From contig OX359190.1 in the NCBI GenBank assembly GCA_947172415.1, forward strand, positions 6,448,001 to 6,512,000: 64,000 nt of DNA, in the 5' to 3' direction. The notes under the pieces are model-generated. The model had not been told where the DNA came from, ran no database searches, and saw only the letters and a program-made list of their open reading frames with translations. Shown here piece by piece: positions 1 through 13,364 of the stretch. The stretch comes from Chondrosia reniformis (taxonomy: Eukaryota > Porifera > Demospongiae > Chondrillida > Chondrillidae). A program made the translations under genes and the position numbers. Within the stretch, counting starts at the first letter, position 1, and every line of letters begins with the position of its first letter.

Positions 1-3000
1 GGGAAATTGGATTTGTGAGTGCATCCACAGGATGGGTTTGGACGAGGCTGGCGTCTGCATACCCAATAGCAATGAATAGTTTCATAACCTTCTCTGCATC
101 TTTCCTGGGAGGTACTTAGTTGATTGCACCTGAGGGAATGCAGTGGGTGAATTGTATAACTGTAACAGCGACAAGATTGACTGGATGGTGTTGGGTTTGG
201 TTGGCATTCACATGAATGTGTATCAAGTGTGTAACCTTCAGAGCATTCTCTGGTGCACTGACAAGCACAAGATCCATTAACTCTAGCTGATGAATAATGA
301 TCAGGACAACTTGGGCAGTCACATGATTTCTTGTAGGGATCATAGACCTGGCTATGTGGACATGCACAGTCCTTATACTTTTTGTCATAGTACATTCCAC
401 TGTAGCAATGGCACTGGCAGTATTCTTCATCCAAATATTGCTTATAGCTACAGTTTCTGGAGCACTGACACTTACATGAATCATTTATCTTATACACAGA
501 ATATCCATCTTCACATGATGGGCATTCACAGGAATCTGTTTCATTGTTGTAAATGGTATCACCTTCACAGACACATTTTTGAATTTTAGGATTGAAGACT
601 TGACCTTCTGGGCAATAGCATGTCCCAGATTCAGCATCGTAATATTGATCCCCTGGACATACACAGTTATACTCCTCATGATCAAATATCAGCCCCTCTG
701 GGCAAATACAGCTATTTAGAGTTGGGCTATATTCCAGCCATGGTGGGCACACACAGTGACAGCTGTTAATGTCTAGAATAAACTTGCTACCACAATTAAG
801 CCCACATGCGCAGCTGCATGTGTTGTTTTCTCCTTCTACAACTACATAATTTTCCTCACAAGTGGGGCATTGGCAAGATTTGGATGAATTGTTTGGAGTT
901 TTATCACCAGGACATTCACATTGCCAGTCATGCCAGTCAAATTCCTGCCCTCTGTATGGACAGTGGCATTTCCCAGTTTTGTCATTAAATATCTGATCAC
1001 CAGGACATTTACAATATCCAGTGTCGTAGTCATAAACAAATCCTTCAGGACAGAAGCAGTCATTATGGTAATCATCATAGATGAGATGGCTAGGACATAC
1101 ACATTGGCATTCATCTACATCCAAAATGAAACGTCCTGTGCAGTTGCGTACACACTTGCATTCACAGTAATCCTGGTAAGTTTCCTGTGCCTCATAATAT
1201 TCATCACATTGCTGACATTCGCATGAAAGTGATGTCTCCCCCACCACCTTATTGCCCCTGCATTGACACATGTAGTCATGGTGATTAAAATATTGACCAT
1301 AATAAGGACAGTGGCAGTGTTTCTTGTATGGATCAAATATTTGGTCACCTGGGCAGATACATCTCTCAATATCTTCATCGTAGTACTGACCATGCTGGCA
1401 AATACAGGCTCCCCTTCTCTCATCATAGACTAGTCCACTGTAAGGTGGACAGACACACTCACAGCTCTCATTTAGTAGAACTAGCCTACCGGAACATTCT
1501 CTACTACATTGGCAGCTACAAATATCATTCTCTCCTTCTACAGCGACATAATATTCCTGACAAGGAGGACATATGCAGCTTTTACTGTATTCACTGATAA
1601 CCTTATTTCCAGGACATGCACATGTATGGCCATCAAAGGTTTGACCTGCGTATGGACAGAAGCATTTCTTGCGATAGGGGTCAAAAATCTGACCACCAGG
1701 GCATTTGCAGGATGCAGACTCTTCGTCATAATACCTCCCTCTTGGACACACGCACTCACCATTTTCCTCTACAAGTTCTCCAGGACATTCACAAACACAG
1801 TCGGCTTCATTTAGGACATACCTACCAAAACATTTTAATGCACACCTGCAGCCACATGTATCATGCCTCCCTTCTTCAACTTCATAGTTAGCAGGACAAG
1901 ATGGACATTCACACTCATGACTGTTATACCCAATTCTCTTTTCTCCTGGGCAAATGCATAATTGAGTATGGCTGTTATAGTATTGCCCTCTATACGGACA
2001 GTAACAGTGGCCACGATATGGATCAAACAGCTGATCACCTGGGCATTTACATGCTCTGGAATTCTCGTTGTAATATTGCACATCATAACGACATTTGCAG
2101 TCCTTTTTTATCTTGTCATAGATTAATCCTTTGTGGTATGGGCACTCACACGTGCATTCCCCTTCATTAAGTTCAAATTTACCTCTACATTCACGAGTAC
2201 AATTGCATCCACACACATTGTCTGAATCTACGATGGAGTACCCTTCTGGACATTCAGAACACTCACATCTCTTATTACGCTGGCTGACTTGTTTGGTTCC
2301 AGGACAGATGCACAATGATCCATTGAAGGTTTGTCCTCTGTATGGACAGAAACACCCAGCCCTATGCTGGTCAAGAAGCTGATCTCCAGGACAGTGACAT
2401 GTGCGATCAGATAAATCCATAATCTGACCATAAGGGCAAATGCAGTCTCCCACTTCCTGGTTGTAGATGAGACCTTTTCTGCAGGCACATCTACAATTGT
2501 GCCGATCTAGGATGAAGTTTGAGGGGCATTCTAGAATACACTTGCAGGAACAGCTGTGTTGGTCTCCTTTTACTAATTGATGATACTTTGGACATGCAGG
2601 ACATATGCATGAATTAGATTCATTGTTATAGACTTTGTTTCCTGGACATACACACATTTGACCGTGATCCAAGACCTGCTCCTCCAGAGGACACTGGCAC
2701 CTTTGCCTCTCCGGATTATAGAGTTGATTTCCTGGGCATATGCACTGTTTGGTTTTAGGATCTGGTATCCTACCATTTGTACAAATGCAGGTACTCCTGT
2801 GTGGGTCAAATATTTGATCCGGTGGGCAGACACAGTGACCTGTGTGTGGGTTGAAGATCAGGGGAGGGTAACAGCGTGGAACACATTCACAGTCATCCCG
2901 ATTAAGCACCTTTGAGAAAAAAGAAAACATATAAAGAATGATGTTTTAGTGAAGAAGCAAGTTTTGTTGTATGTCCATGATTTCGATTTGATAAATATTT

Positions 3001-3957
3001 GCTCCATTTAGTTTTACCTATCTATTGATTCCAATATTAATATTGGAATAATTTTACAGACTTAAAACATCATATTTGCTACTGATTCATTATAAAGTAT
3101 GAGCAACAGCAAAGTATGTACGTACGTATATGATTTTATATATATATATATTGTAAACTTCACTAAATGTGTAGACACTTTAGTCTACATACCTTAGTTA
3201 ACCGATAATTAACAACTAGAACTGAAAGTTACTTCTAATGTGTTATTGTTATTGCTAAGATTACTGAACTCATATCTTTCAGTCAAATGAGGTAAAGAGA
3301 ATATATGTACGTAACTGAAGGCCATACTGGCTGCTATTTTTGAATGAATGAATTATTACATGAACATTCTAGGGACACCATTCAGTGGTCACTGTAAATA
3401 GTGTTTTTGTTTGTTACTGAGTATTGGTTGAAATAGTCCTGTAGACTGCAACAATATTGTTTCCTGACATGGACCCCATATGATAAAGTTATTTTTTCTT
3501 ATAAAATGATACAGAAGCCAGTTTAAAATTAATTGTGCACCTGTGCTAGTTGTTTACATTTCAGGTTAATCTTGACCACATGTAGCAAATATTTCACTTA
3601 CTTGTCCACTTGGACATGATTGGATTTGGCAAATACAGTGGCATGTACGTCCATTGAAAACGGCTGCCTTTGACTCTGGACAACGAACCCTGTAATATCT
3701 TGAGCATATGTCTGCCCAGCTTCGTTGTCCAAAACTTATCTGTAATATTAAAAGAAAGGAAGTTTAAATAGAGACATAAGTTTACCATTAGCAGTGCTGT
3801 GTGTTACTAGTTGTTGTAAAAATCAAAGTAGGAATATAATAGCTTAATAGTTGTATGTTTGTAAAACATTCAAGCTGTGAGCAAGTTTGATTATACCTAT
3901 GCCACTTACACAAAAGGTAGTCTGCAGAAGAAGGCTGCAAAAAAGTAACTTCAACAT
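1..3957 (-). CDS. Large secreted cysteine-rich repeat protein, group A (3' end beyond window)
   Basis: I built this from three exons: 3957-3910 (start codon and signal peptide, 16 codons, hydrophobic LLFCSLLL core), 3739-3602 (46 codons) and 2909 down to the window edge. Both introns are phase 0 with GTAAGT donors and AG acceptors. The last exon is open for 969 codons with no stop; it has no internal start, so simple ORF calling misses it. It consists of short C-x-C-P-G-x-Q-[IL]-F-type units and CXCXC units in a longer period of roughly 115-120 residues, repeated about six to seven times. Near positions 45-170 is a CRC...C...C...CYWVC module shared with the paralogues, and the frame is still open at base 1. 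Exon 2 matches exon 2 of the 7267-8931 gene in length and cysteine pattern. The product is probably an extracellular structural protein. Function is inferred; gene structure is seen directly. Confidence 0.85.
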
Positions 3958-6900
3958 CTTACAGTTTGCAGTGTGTGTAAAACAACTGCACCTGAAAGAA
4001 ACTGGATGATTTCAGATGCAACCCTCAGCTCAGATACTCTTTTATATAGGTACCTATGTAGTAGCCTTGCTAGCCTTCAACACTTGATCCTTCTGAATTA
4101 TCTGCAGACTTGATTGTACCCATTGCCACATCAATTAGTTGGATAGCCTTGATATATTTGACACTTTCCATATAATGCAATGTAGTTTTGTTTTATTAAA
4201 AATCTGAATGCATGTGTATGGCTACTCATTATCCCTGAAGCCAGTAGTGCTTGACAACTCCTTTTTTCCTGCCTAAATTTAAATTTGGAATATCTTGAAT
4301 AAAGCCATTGATAGTTGTCAGTTAATATCAAAGTTTGGAGTCTAATTGCTTGACCCTTTATGTTATACCAAATTTATTAGGTGAATTATTGACTGCTAAT
4401 GGTTTGCCTTAGCCCATGGATGAATCAGTATCTATTGACCCTGACAACATACAAGAGACTATAGGCTAGACACTGATATCTTTAGAGTGATACAAGAGAC
4501 CAGTGTTAATCGGAAGTGGTCACCTTTTGAATAATGCTGATCTGGTCAAGAAGCCTGCACCAATCTGCCTGAGGCTTTCCTTCAAAGAGACCAATACATA
4601 ACATGTATTTCAATGGCTACAGAGCTGCAGTTTGAAGTGTGTGCTTTCCATGATCTTTTTGATTAAAATCTTTATTATTAACTAAACTACAGCTATCTAT
4701 AAACAGGGAAAGCAAAATTACAATAGTTTATATTACACTAGTCTTGGTCTATTACAATACGTGTTTACTTCCTGTGCTTCAATAATGTTGGACATACATT
4801 CAATAAGGTGTTTCTTAATATTGTTTCTGTCAGCATTAATGGTCAATCCCACTATATCCACATATGTACTTATATGACTATGTTCAATTGGAACTGAAAT
4901 TCAAAGTTGAATTGATGACATAGGACTGATGTTTTACGTAATTCACAAAAAGAGCTGGTAGTCCTAGTATATACTAGCTATGTTTAGACTTACTAAAGGA
5001 ATCATAGATACATATGAACATCAAGTGTTAAGACAGTTTTCTACATTTCCTACTTTTTAGACAGCCTATTCAGTTGATTCCTTATTGTACCATTGCATAG
5101 CATCATAACTTGCAAATTTCTCAATGAATTTACTGTGTACATATTACGCAGCTTTGTCTGTGTGTGTTTATATAGTCACAAGACATTTGTGTAATTAGAA
5201 AATACTAAAAATATGAAAGATTTCACTCCCAGTTGCTGCTACCTTCATCTAGAGGAATAAGTAAGCTAACTGGGTAATCTACTGTACAGCTCTTCTACTA
5301 CATGTGGATGTATTTGGTCTCACAGGTAGTCATCTCAACTTTCCACAATTGCTGCTGGCTCCATGGGATTAAAATAAAGGAAATTACCAGATACTTCAAC
5401 TTTTTATTAGAATCGACAATGTCTCTCTGACAATGTTAATGTAATATTATACTTACAGTGCAGTTTACTGTTAAACAAATTCTGAATGTTTTTGAATCTG
5501 TGTCTAGCTTCTATAGCTCTTAACAGGCAATATACTGGTTTTCCAAATTTGTGAGGCTGGCTTGAAACATGTACATGACCTAAAACAATGGACTCTAAAA
5601 TTGGTTCAGTTTGATTTACAGTAGGGTTCTTAACAAATTTTTCTGTTGGTTTGTAGTGATTCATAGAGATGCTAACTGACATGTATAGGTACAGTATTTG
5701 ACCTTACAGCCATAATGCTTATCTATACTGTATTGATGTGACACTATCAATCTTCCATTAATCAAAGTGTTGAACTTTATATTGCTAGACTCTTAATATG
5801 GTGCTTTTGTGTGGAACAAAATGGCCCGGAGCTAATGGCACCAAGCACAAGTGCCAAGGCTTAGATTAAAGGTTAATATACATACGTATAATCACTTTAA
5901 GTTGTCAGGCATACAACTACCAAATCTGACTGTATACAGGCACAGGTATCTTTTTATGTTGTTATATGTAGGTATTCTAATCAATAATTAATTTGTACTA
6001 GGTGTCATGGGTTAAGTAAATAGGTTTTGTTTGAAATAGTTCTGCCATGCTGCCAGTAATTTAATTATATACATGTCCTTAGGTGTAATGGTGCACTTGT
6101 ATATTCTAATAAGATTGTCTGGGAGCCAGACAACCTCCAGCTCAAATTACAGGGAATTGTTCTTTATTTGCATCAGTCAAATTGTCTCCCAGATTGTTAA
6201 GTTTCACTTCAGTAACAGTGAAATGTTAATTGATGGGTTGGTGTACTGTCAGGGTTGTGAGGTTACAAGTATGTATATATGAAAAATCTAATATACCATT
6301 TTCCTACATGCTTTGCCTATTCTGTAAAAGAGCCTATAGGGGAACTAAACCTGAAGAGAGCTTTGGATGAAGATACAGGAGTCTTTTCTTCCTTCTTTTC
6401 CCTTCTTTTATCTTCTTCTCCACTGGGTCAGACAGCCGTTTCTGGGAATTCCACCCTTCATCAGTGATCCTGGGAGTCTTTGTCTTTTTCTTTACCTTTA
6501 TCTTGATCTTCTGTGAATCCTGTGAATATGTTATGTTTGATTTAAGTTGTACTGTTTTTGGTAAATTGACAATTTGGTTGTATTTTAAAGAGTTGGTTTG
6601 TTCCTAATTTCTAAATCCTTTACTGCGGAATATGCTGTAGATGTATGTGTTGTAATGTGTATTATGAGACTATGTTGGGGTCCCAAGTTTGTTTACATCC
6701 AGTATTTTTGTCAGGATTAATAAGTATATAAGTATGAAATAAATGACAATAGTCTGCATCTTATCTGGAGAAACCATTGATAGTTAATATACCAAAACCA
6801 GCTAGCTACTGTAGTAGTAATGAACTGAATCCCTACCAATCTATGTTATCAGACTGGGAGGGCTTCCTATTAAAATTCACTGATGAACCCCCTCAAAATT

Positions 6901-7265
6901 GCTGTACTGGACTTCTTTTCAGATGCTAGACAATAGGAACAACCCTACCTTGTCCTTTTTGGTGTGATTAACTGGGTTAATGGATATTCCTATAGCTTTT
7001 CCATCATCCATCATAGTCTATAATGGTGAGTCTGAGACATGATAGTGGTTTCATTTATATTTCGCAGTAATTCCTTTGTATTCACATTCAGTGAAATGTA
7101 CATCTACCCATAACTGTTTATTGATTTTAGACATTTACTGTATGTAATATTTTTCTTTATTTCAAGTGCATTATCTATTTTATAAAGACACACTACAAGT
7201 CAAGCAAATAGCTGCATTTACAACACTTTGTGGTGCTGCTGTTTGTTTCATGAGATAATTACTTG
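3958..7265. other. Intergenic, no gene recognised
   Basis: AT-rich DNA between two group A paralogues, apart from the TATA box at 4037-4048. Open frames here are short, lack flanking splice sites and show no cysteine pattern or known motif. I see no transposon coding remnant. Confidence 0.5.
4037..4048 (-). promoter_or_regulatory. TATA box of the 1-3957 gene
   Basis: TATATAAAAGAG reads on the minus strand about 80-90 bases before the start codon at 3957. The spacing would give a 5' UTR of roughly 50-60 bases. The same extended TATA lies before the 14902-17544 and 26521-26988 genes. Confidence 0.6.
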
Positions 7266-7271
7266 TTTATT
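7266..7271 (-). terminator. Polyadenylation signal overlapping the stop codon
   Basis: The stop codon TAA of the 7267-8931 gene sits inside AAATAAAC on the minus strand, so the canonical AATAAA overlaps the end of the coding region. Cleavage would give a 3' UTR of only about 20 bases. Confidence 0.4.
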
Positions 7272-8931
7272 TCTTTTTGTAACAGAGGTAGTAGCAACTG
7301 TATTCATCTGCTTGATTTCGGCAAGCATTGTAAGATGTTAAGGCATTGCAGTAAGGTCTATGGTTTGGAAAGAGCTTCTTGTGTTGACAACTGCAATTGT
7401 ATTGTACAATATCACACTCCCAGCCACAGTAAGACCTGACACTCTGGCAAGAGTTTCTGTCTTTTCTTAATCCACACCACCATTGATATCTTATACTTCT
7501 TATTTTGTTTTTACACCCACAGCTAATTTTATTAACAATTTGTGATTGTGGCTCTTCTTGAACACAACGGCACTCATTTTCATTCAAGGTATACCCTATG
7601 TTGCATTCTTTAGAACAGTTGCACTTACAAGTTCCGTTTACTTCTGTGCCAGTAAATCCTACTGGACAAATGCATTCACAACTTCTGGTGATATTGCTAG
7701 GAAGTTTATCATCTGGGCATATACACTGCTGGATTATAGGTTGATATATTTGACCTTTAAAGGGACAAAGACACTGACTGTTTTGCAAATTTGGAATCCT
7801 TTCATCTGAACATCCACAAGACCCATCCCGAATCCTTACTAGTTCACCAGGGCAGTTACAGTCATTAATAGTCTCATTATAGGAAGCACCTTTTGGACAG
7901 TCACACTGGCATTGAGAATTGAGATAGGATTGTCCTCCACACTTCCTACTGCACCTGCATCCTCTGTGTTCCCTATAAATGTAGTTAGGAGGACAGACAC
8001 AGGAGCAGGCAACGGGATCCAAGATTGCCGTGCCTAGACACCTTTTGTTACAGAGGCACTCACAAGTGCCTTTCTTTTCAACTGCTATATAATCTTGAGA
8101 ACACTGTGAGTCTGCACATTCACATCTCTTTAATTGTCTGTTCCACACTTGTTTTCCAGGGCATTGGCATGTATTTGCATGATTATTAAGAACAGTACCA
8201 AAGGGACATTCACAATGACTAGTTTCAGCATTAAGCACCAAATTTTCAGGACAGTAACACTTTTGTGAGTTGACATTGTACTGTTGACCATTTGGACAGT
8301 CACATTGATCTGTTTTATAGTTGTGAACGAGAGGATATTCACATATACATCTACAGGATGAAGAATCTATCACCTAAAGTGGGGAGGAAGAAATTTTCTT
8401 TATTTAATGGGTTTATGGGTCTTTGTCATTGTAGTCAGTCTACTTAAAAGATTTTCTTAATGAGTATTTCTTAGTTATGATAAAATAGTAATAAATAATC
8501 TACTAAACTTCCATAACTAATGATTTATATAGAGATGGTATATCAATTTAATTTACATGGATTAATTGTCTGTAGATTGTCATATAATTTACTTTCCATA
8601 CATACTGATGGTGTATACCTTTCTTGGAGGACATTGGATAGAAGGGCATCTACAGATACATTGGCCATCACTGTAAACTGTAATTTTATCACTGTGACAG
8701 CCATGTAGCCAGCGACAAAATAGGTTTCTCCAAAACTGTGTTGTACCTTCAGCAGTTTGCGCCTAATTGAATATTAATATACCCTTCTTATAAGTATAGT
8801 ACATATATTTGCTTCTAAAAGCTGAGCTTGATATTATAAGTTTATGCATACAGTATATATATATAATTGTAAAAAATATTGCTCACCTTGAGAGATACTG
8901 AAAGGAAGAGAAAAAAGCAAAATTTGTACAT
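7267..8931 (-). CDS. Secreted cysteine-rich CXCXC-type protein, group A, 431 aa
   Basis: Three exons: 8931-8887 (signal peptide, 15 codons, FCFFLFLSVSL core), 8762-8619 (48 codons) and 8373-7267 (368 codons plus stop). Both introns are phase 0. Donors are GTGAGC and GTATAC; acceptors are TTAG. Exon 2 carries the N-terminal C-x(5-7)-C-x(11-14)-C-x-C motif also found in the 1-3957 gene. Exon 3 has about a dozen short CxCP repeats (for example CPGKQVWNRQLKRCEC). It ends with two six-cysteine modules (...CGWEC and ...CYYLC) and a basic KKK tail. There are no membrane segments beyond the signal and no catalytic motif. It is a shorter paralogue of the upstream gene in the same orientation, consistent with tandem duplication. 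An EGF-like or matrix role is possible, but the spacing is not that of canonical EGF. Confidence 0.85.
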
Positions 8932-11900
8932 TCTGATCTGTTGAATGTATCAACAATTTTGCCACTACCAGTAAGCACTTTTTGATGGTCCTTCCAGCTA
9001 GTGTGATTCAAAGTACACGTTAATAGTTTGCTGTAATGAAGGTGTATGTATGTATATATATGTATAAATTAGTTTGGGTGGGGGACATTAAATTAAGTTT
9101 TGGTTGTTTATTTTGGTTGCTGGAGTGGTCAAATTGGGATAGGTGCAGTTGCACCTTTATTCAGCACTGCCCAATGTCTATAGTATCATGTAATGTTATG
9201 GTGGATTCGTGGTTTACCATGCATATCTATAAGGTAATTATTAGATTGCTAATGCCTGAAAGTACCTAATACATTGCATCCATAGGCTTCAAATTTGATT
9301 AAGTCAATTACTCTAAGACAACATCTCAGATATCACTTGACTTGTATATGAATTCCAGAGCTCTGTTTACATATGTACGTACATTTATAATAACATATGG
9401 GATTTGTGTAGTATCAGAAGAGATTTCTAAATGATACCTCTCCAACTTCAAATATGAAAGGAGTCTCCCATATACCTGTAATGGTACGTTTTTCGTATGA
9501 GACCTAATTCCAGATTATACTTCCAAAAGTTTTATAGCTACCTGTTAGGTTGGGATATTGAAGTATTGAAATGAGATAAAATGATCATCCTAGGCCTTCC
9601 ACCCCCTGTGAAACTCTTCTACAATGGTTGATTTCTTATACATGTGTAAATATATCCATCATATTATTCGGAACATGAAATAGCAGGTATAAATTTTGGC
9701 ACCATCCTACCAACCTAATGTTTCCACTGTTTTAGGATGCTGCAAATATAAAGTATATGTATGCATTTTCTAAAGTTGTAGCTTGTTAAAGAAGGTCCCT
9801 TTCCTTGAAAATTTGGTATCTAAAGAAAGGTATATGTACGTACATGCATCTACGTATATGAATATGCATCATGTGTGCTCTGTTTCAATCAACTACGTAT
9901 GGTCGCAGTTGTACATTTTCTTTGGTTAGTTGTATGGTGGTAGGTTTATATGTACGTAACTACCCATGTATACATACGTATATTAAGTGTAACTTCTAAT
10001 TTAGAGGGTTTTGTGGTGACTTCTATGTAATGTACTATATCTAGATCCTTGTACTTACAATATATAAGAAGGTAAGTGTATATCTTTCCTTCCTTTCAAA
10101 TAACTGAAGATACGTATATATATATATATATGACTGTATTGTTGTAACTTGTACTGTATATATGTACACAGACATGTACTTACGTACATACGTATGTACA
10201 GTTAAAACCAATAGCCTATAAAACTAAGGGAAGATCAAATGCAGAACATTTTGCTACTGTCTAAGCGAGGAAATGTACATGTAATGTACATGTTTTTACA
10301 TGTAAGGCAGCTAGGAATATGATTTTGGGGATTTTTATGGAGTCTAGGCATTCAGTAAATGCGGGAAAAGCTACACCAATCTAGTGTGGGCTCTAGGTTT
10401 TCTAGTTTGAAATCTCTAAATGCGTATGAACATACATGTGTATTAACTAGATATTGGAGTCCTTGTTACTTATTGGTTACTTCTGTCTGAATTATTTTAC
10501 TCCACTAGGTCCTATGATGACATTATAGGCCATATTAGTAAGGGGCTTACTATAGCTTATCAAATGTTGACCCTTTCTTGACTTTGGACAAATAAGTTTC
10601 TTTTGGCTACAAAGGATTTATAACTTAGATAGTAGCTGTATTATTTCTAATTTAGATGCATGTTTACCCTGTCTTTCCGAGCAGAGGTAGACTCATTTTT
10701 CATATAGTCGTACTAGCTAACATAATGTTCCAATTTTCTTTGTATTTTGTAAGATCATTTAATATCCTATTGTAGTTATTACAATAGAGGAACAGCAACA
10801 TGGTCCAGATTTTGTAGAAACCACTGTCATAGTGTCCTGTGAAAAGTTGAAGATCTGAGGTCTTATTGGAAGGATACTGTATATTTATAAACTGTAAAAG
10901 GAAAATCTTTGTTTTGTATAAAGGATGAACAGTTTTTGGTGTGAGTGTGTGGCCATTAGAGATGTTTGCTGTCTTGATTGTCTGCCACCCCACCCTAACC
11001 ACAAAGAAGGGTGTCTCTGTGAGCAAATGAAATGTATGATTTCCTTATCAGTAGGCAAGCTAGTCATACCCTTTCTACTCTTGATATTTTTGAAGTGCCC
11101 AAGTTCATGTGTATGCTTATACTGAGAATAAGTGGTTTATATAAATTGTACCTGTGGGATGATAACTGGTAATGGTGATAATTTCATTTTCTATACGTTC
11201 ATTGTTATTATTACAACCCTGCATCTGTGACCTATTTTTGAGTACTTGAAAGTATAAAAATAGGATAGCTGACATTATCTTCACTTTATCTCACTCAGAT
11301 TTGTTTTATATTTGATATAAGATGGATGATATCAAGAATATTAACTAAATGCAGTCATGCATTTGCGGTAACATTGAATATTAAGGATCTTAAAGACACT
11401 AAATTTTTGGCTTTTGTAATATACCCTGTGAACCAATCTTAGTAAGGTGAACACCCTCAGCAAAGCTATGGTAATTTCTCTTTCCAATGAGTCTGCCTTT
11501 GTATTATTTCTTGTGGCCATTTTCCTAAGTCTAAAACTGTTTCAGTCATAGATTTTGTACACAAAGTGACCACTATAAGTCCTTTTGACTCTCCTTAATA
11601 TACATGTCAACCACTAATGGTTGACATGTATTCATTTTCTCATATTATGTTTACTCTATTTGAATACATGACAATTAAGTGTTCAATATACATGTAATAA
11701 TCGTTAAAGCACTATATGAATGCTCTTTTATTGCCCCAGTGACTGAGATGTTTTGCACAATTCAGAATTGTGACCATTATGACCATTCAGTCCCTTTGTT
11801 AATCATATAGATATGAATTCCTGCTTTGTCTGTATGCTAAACTATGGGCAGATGCAGATATTCCAACTCAGTCTGTAGTATAACATAAACACAATGCTGG

Positions 11901-13364
11901 AATTCTATATACAAGCTAATTTCTGCAATCAAGTGTTTGTAAATTGCTCTTTTTTCATAGCACCATTTACAGTCTTAAATATGTATGTGTAGTCATTCAG
12001 CTTTTGCAGTTCTAAATAGCTGCCTATGGTTATGGTACAGAATAGTAGCATGTCAAATTTGGCTGTAACCTACTGTGAGAACAGTAAATTGGTACTCTTA
12101 CTATCAGACACATGTTATGATGTAATGAATCCTTATAGGTGGACTGACTGATTGTGTAATACTACTCAAGTTTGCCCCCTTAAATAGCACTGTATGGGTT
12201 TGTCCCTGTATTGTTCAAGAGGCTTCAACTTAAATTTGGCAGTTACTATTTTTGATCTGGATGATCCTTGCATACAGATAAATGTATATGTAAAATGGCA
12301 ATGGCTGTGTATGTGATATTCCAATTCAATGTCAGTAACACCAAATGTGACTGTTACTGATGGCTACAGTTTTCTTTGGAAGTCCATGGTGAACTCAAAG
12401 TATAATAAAATACTTAATTTTTATATACCAGGCTGGTACAATTTTTTTCTCTTCATATGGCACTATGGCAAATGTGTTCAAAAAGTCAGTCAAAGAGGTT
12501 TATAAGTAGGTGTCCAAGAAGATGGCTAAAGATGGCTGTACTGTGTCTGCTTTTAGAAAGTCTAAACTTAAGTACCAGGCTTCCTGAAAAATTAAAAGAT
12601 TCACTCTGAAGGCATAGTTTATTCAACATAGAACTAAACAGTATGTACGTAAGTCTTTTCTTATGAAAATACCATATACGCTCATTTAGCCACTTTTATA
12701 GTATATAAAGTATGTAAAATATATGTATTATCACCATCTTTGTCAGGATAAAACATACTTGTAGGGAATACTCATCACCTTGTGATTTGCAGGTGGCTTC
12801 TTTTGTTGTAACACTTGATAATCTGATTGATCATCGTGCTTTTCTTAGTGTTTTCATTATATGAAGTGTATGGTAAATGATAACTACCTTTTACAATCTG
12901 TTTGGTCAAATTTTCTATTTGTCTGGAAAGCAGTGACTATGCTTATTAAGTTAGTTTAGCAGCCAAGCCTCTCTTTTAAGGCTTTGAACTGGCAGCTGTA
13001 GCATTTTAATCAGTCCTCTTCAGAAGTTTGTGGATTGTCTGCCAAAAATCTCCTTATATAAACATAACCTACATGTATTCTGGATGTGGTTATTGATTGT
13101 AATCTGTGTCAATTATTAAATTATATAGCAGCTCCCAGGAAGCAAAATTATCTGTCTACCTACTCTTTGCATTGGGGTTTAGGATACTTTTAGGTTTTCC
13201 AATGGGGATAATTAATTGTGGTGTCTGGTAGGGTCATTAGCATTTGATTTAATTACAATTAAACTATCCATGTAGCTAAGGTAGTGTACTTAAGGGCCCT
13301 CTTAACCTTCTAGGGGTATTTCTGGCTTGGTTTAGTACAGTAGGAAGAGGTGTTGAGGATAAGC
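8932..13364. other. Intergenic, AT-rich, no gene recognised
   Basis: Contains (TA)n and GTACGTAC-rich stretches, notably at 9830-9850 and 10080-10210, and a 14-bp inverted repeat at 11600-11631. Open frames near 10.7-11.1 kb overlap on both strands, lack homology I recognise and have no splice context. I do not call them genes. Confidence 0.5.
11600..11631. repeat. 14-bp perfect inverted repeat, 4-base loop
   Basis: The arms are ATACATGTCAACCA at 11600-11613 and its exact complement at 11618-11631, separated by CTAA. It is isolated in intergenic DNA. It may be a MITE remnant or simply a chance palindrome in AT-rich sequence. Confidence 0.6.

Noticed and set aside
116-2915. Many 60-120 aa ORFs on both strands at the left edge
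   Set aside because: They are other-frame shadows of the 969-codon cysteine-rich exon.
6279-6467. 62-aa ORF with serine-rich stretch
   Set aside because: No start context, homology or splice sites; within low-complexity CT-rich DNA.
10700-11125. Overlapping short ORFs on both strands, one with several Cys
   Set aside because: No signal peptide, no repeat pattern and no splice context; likely chance.
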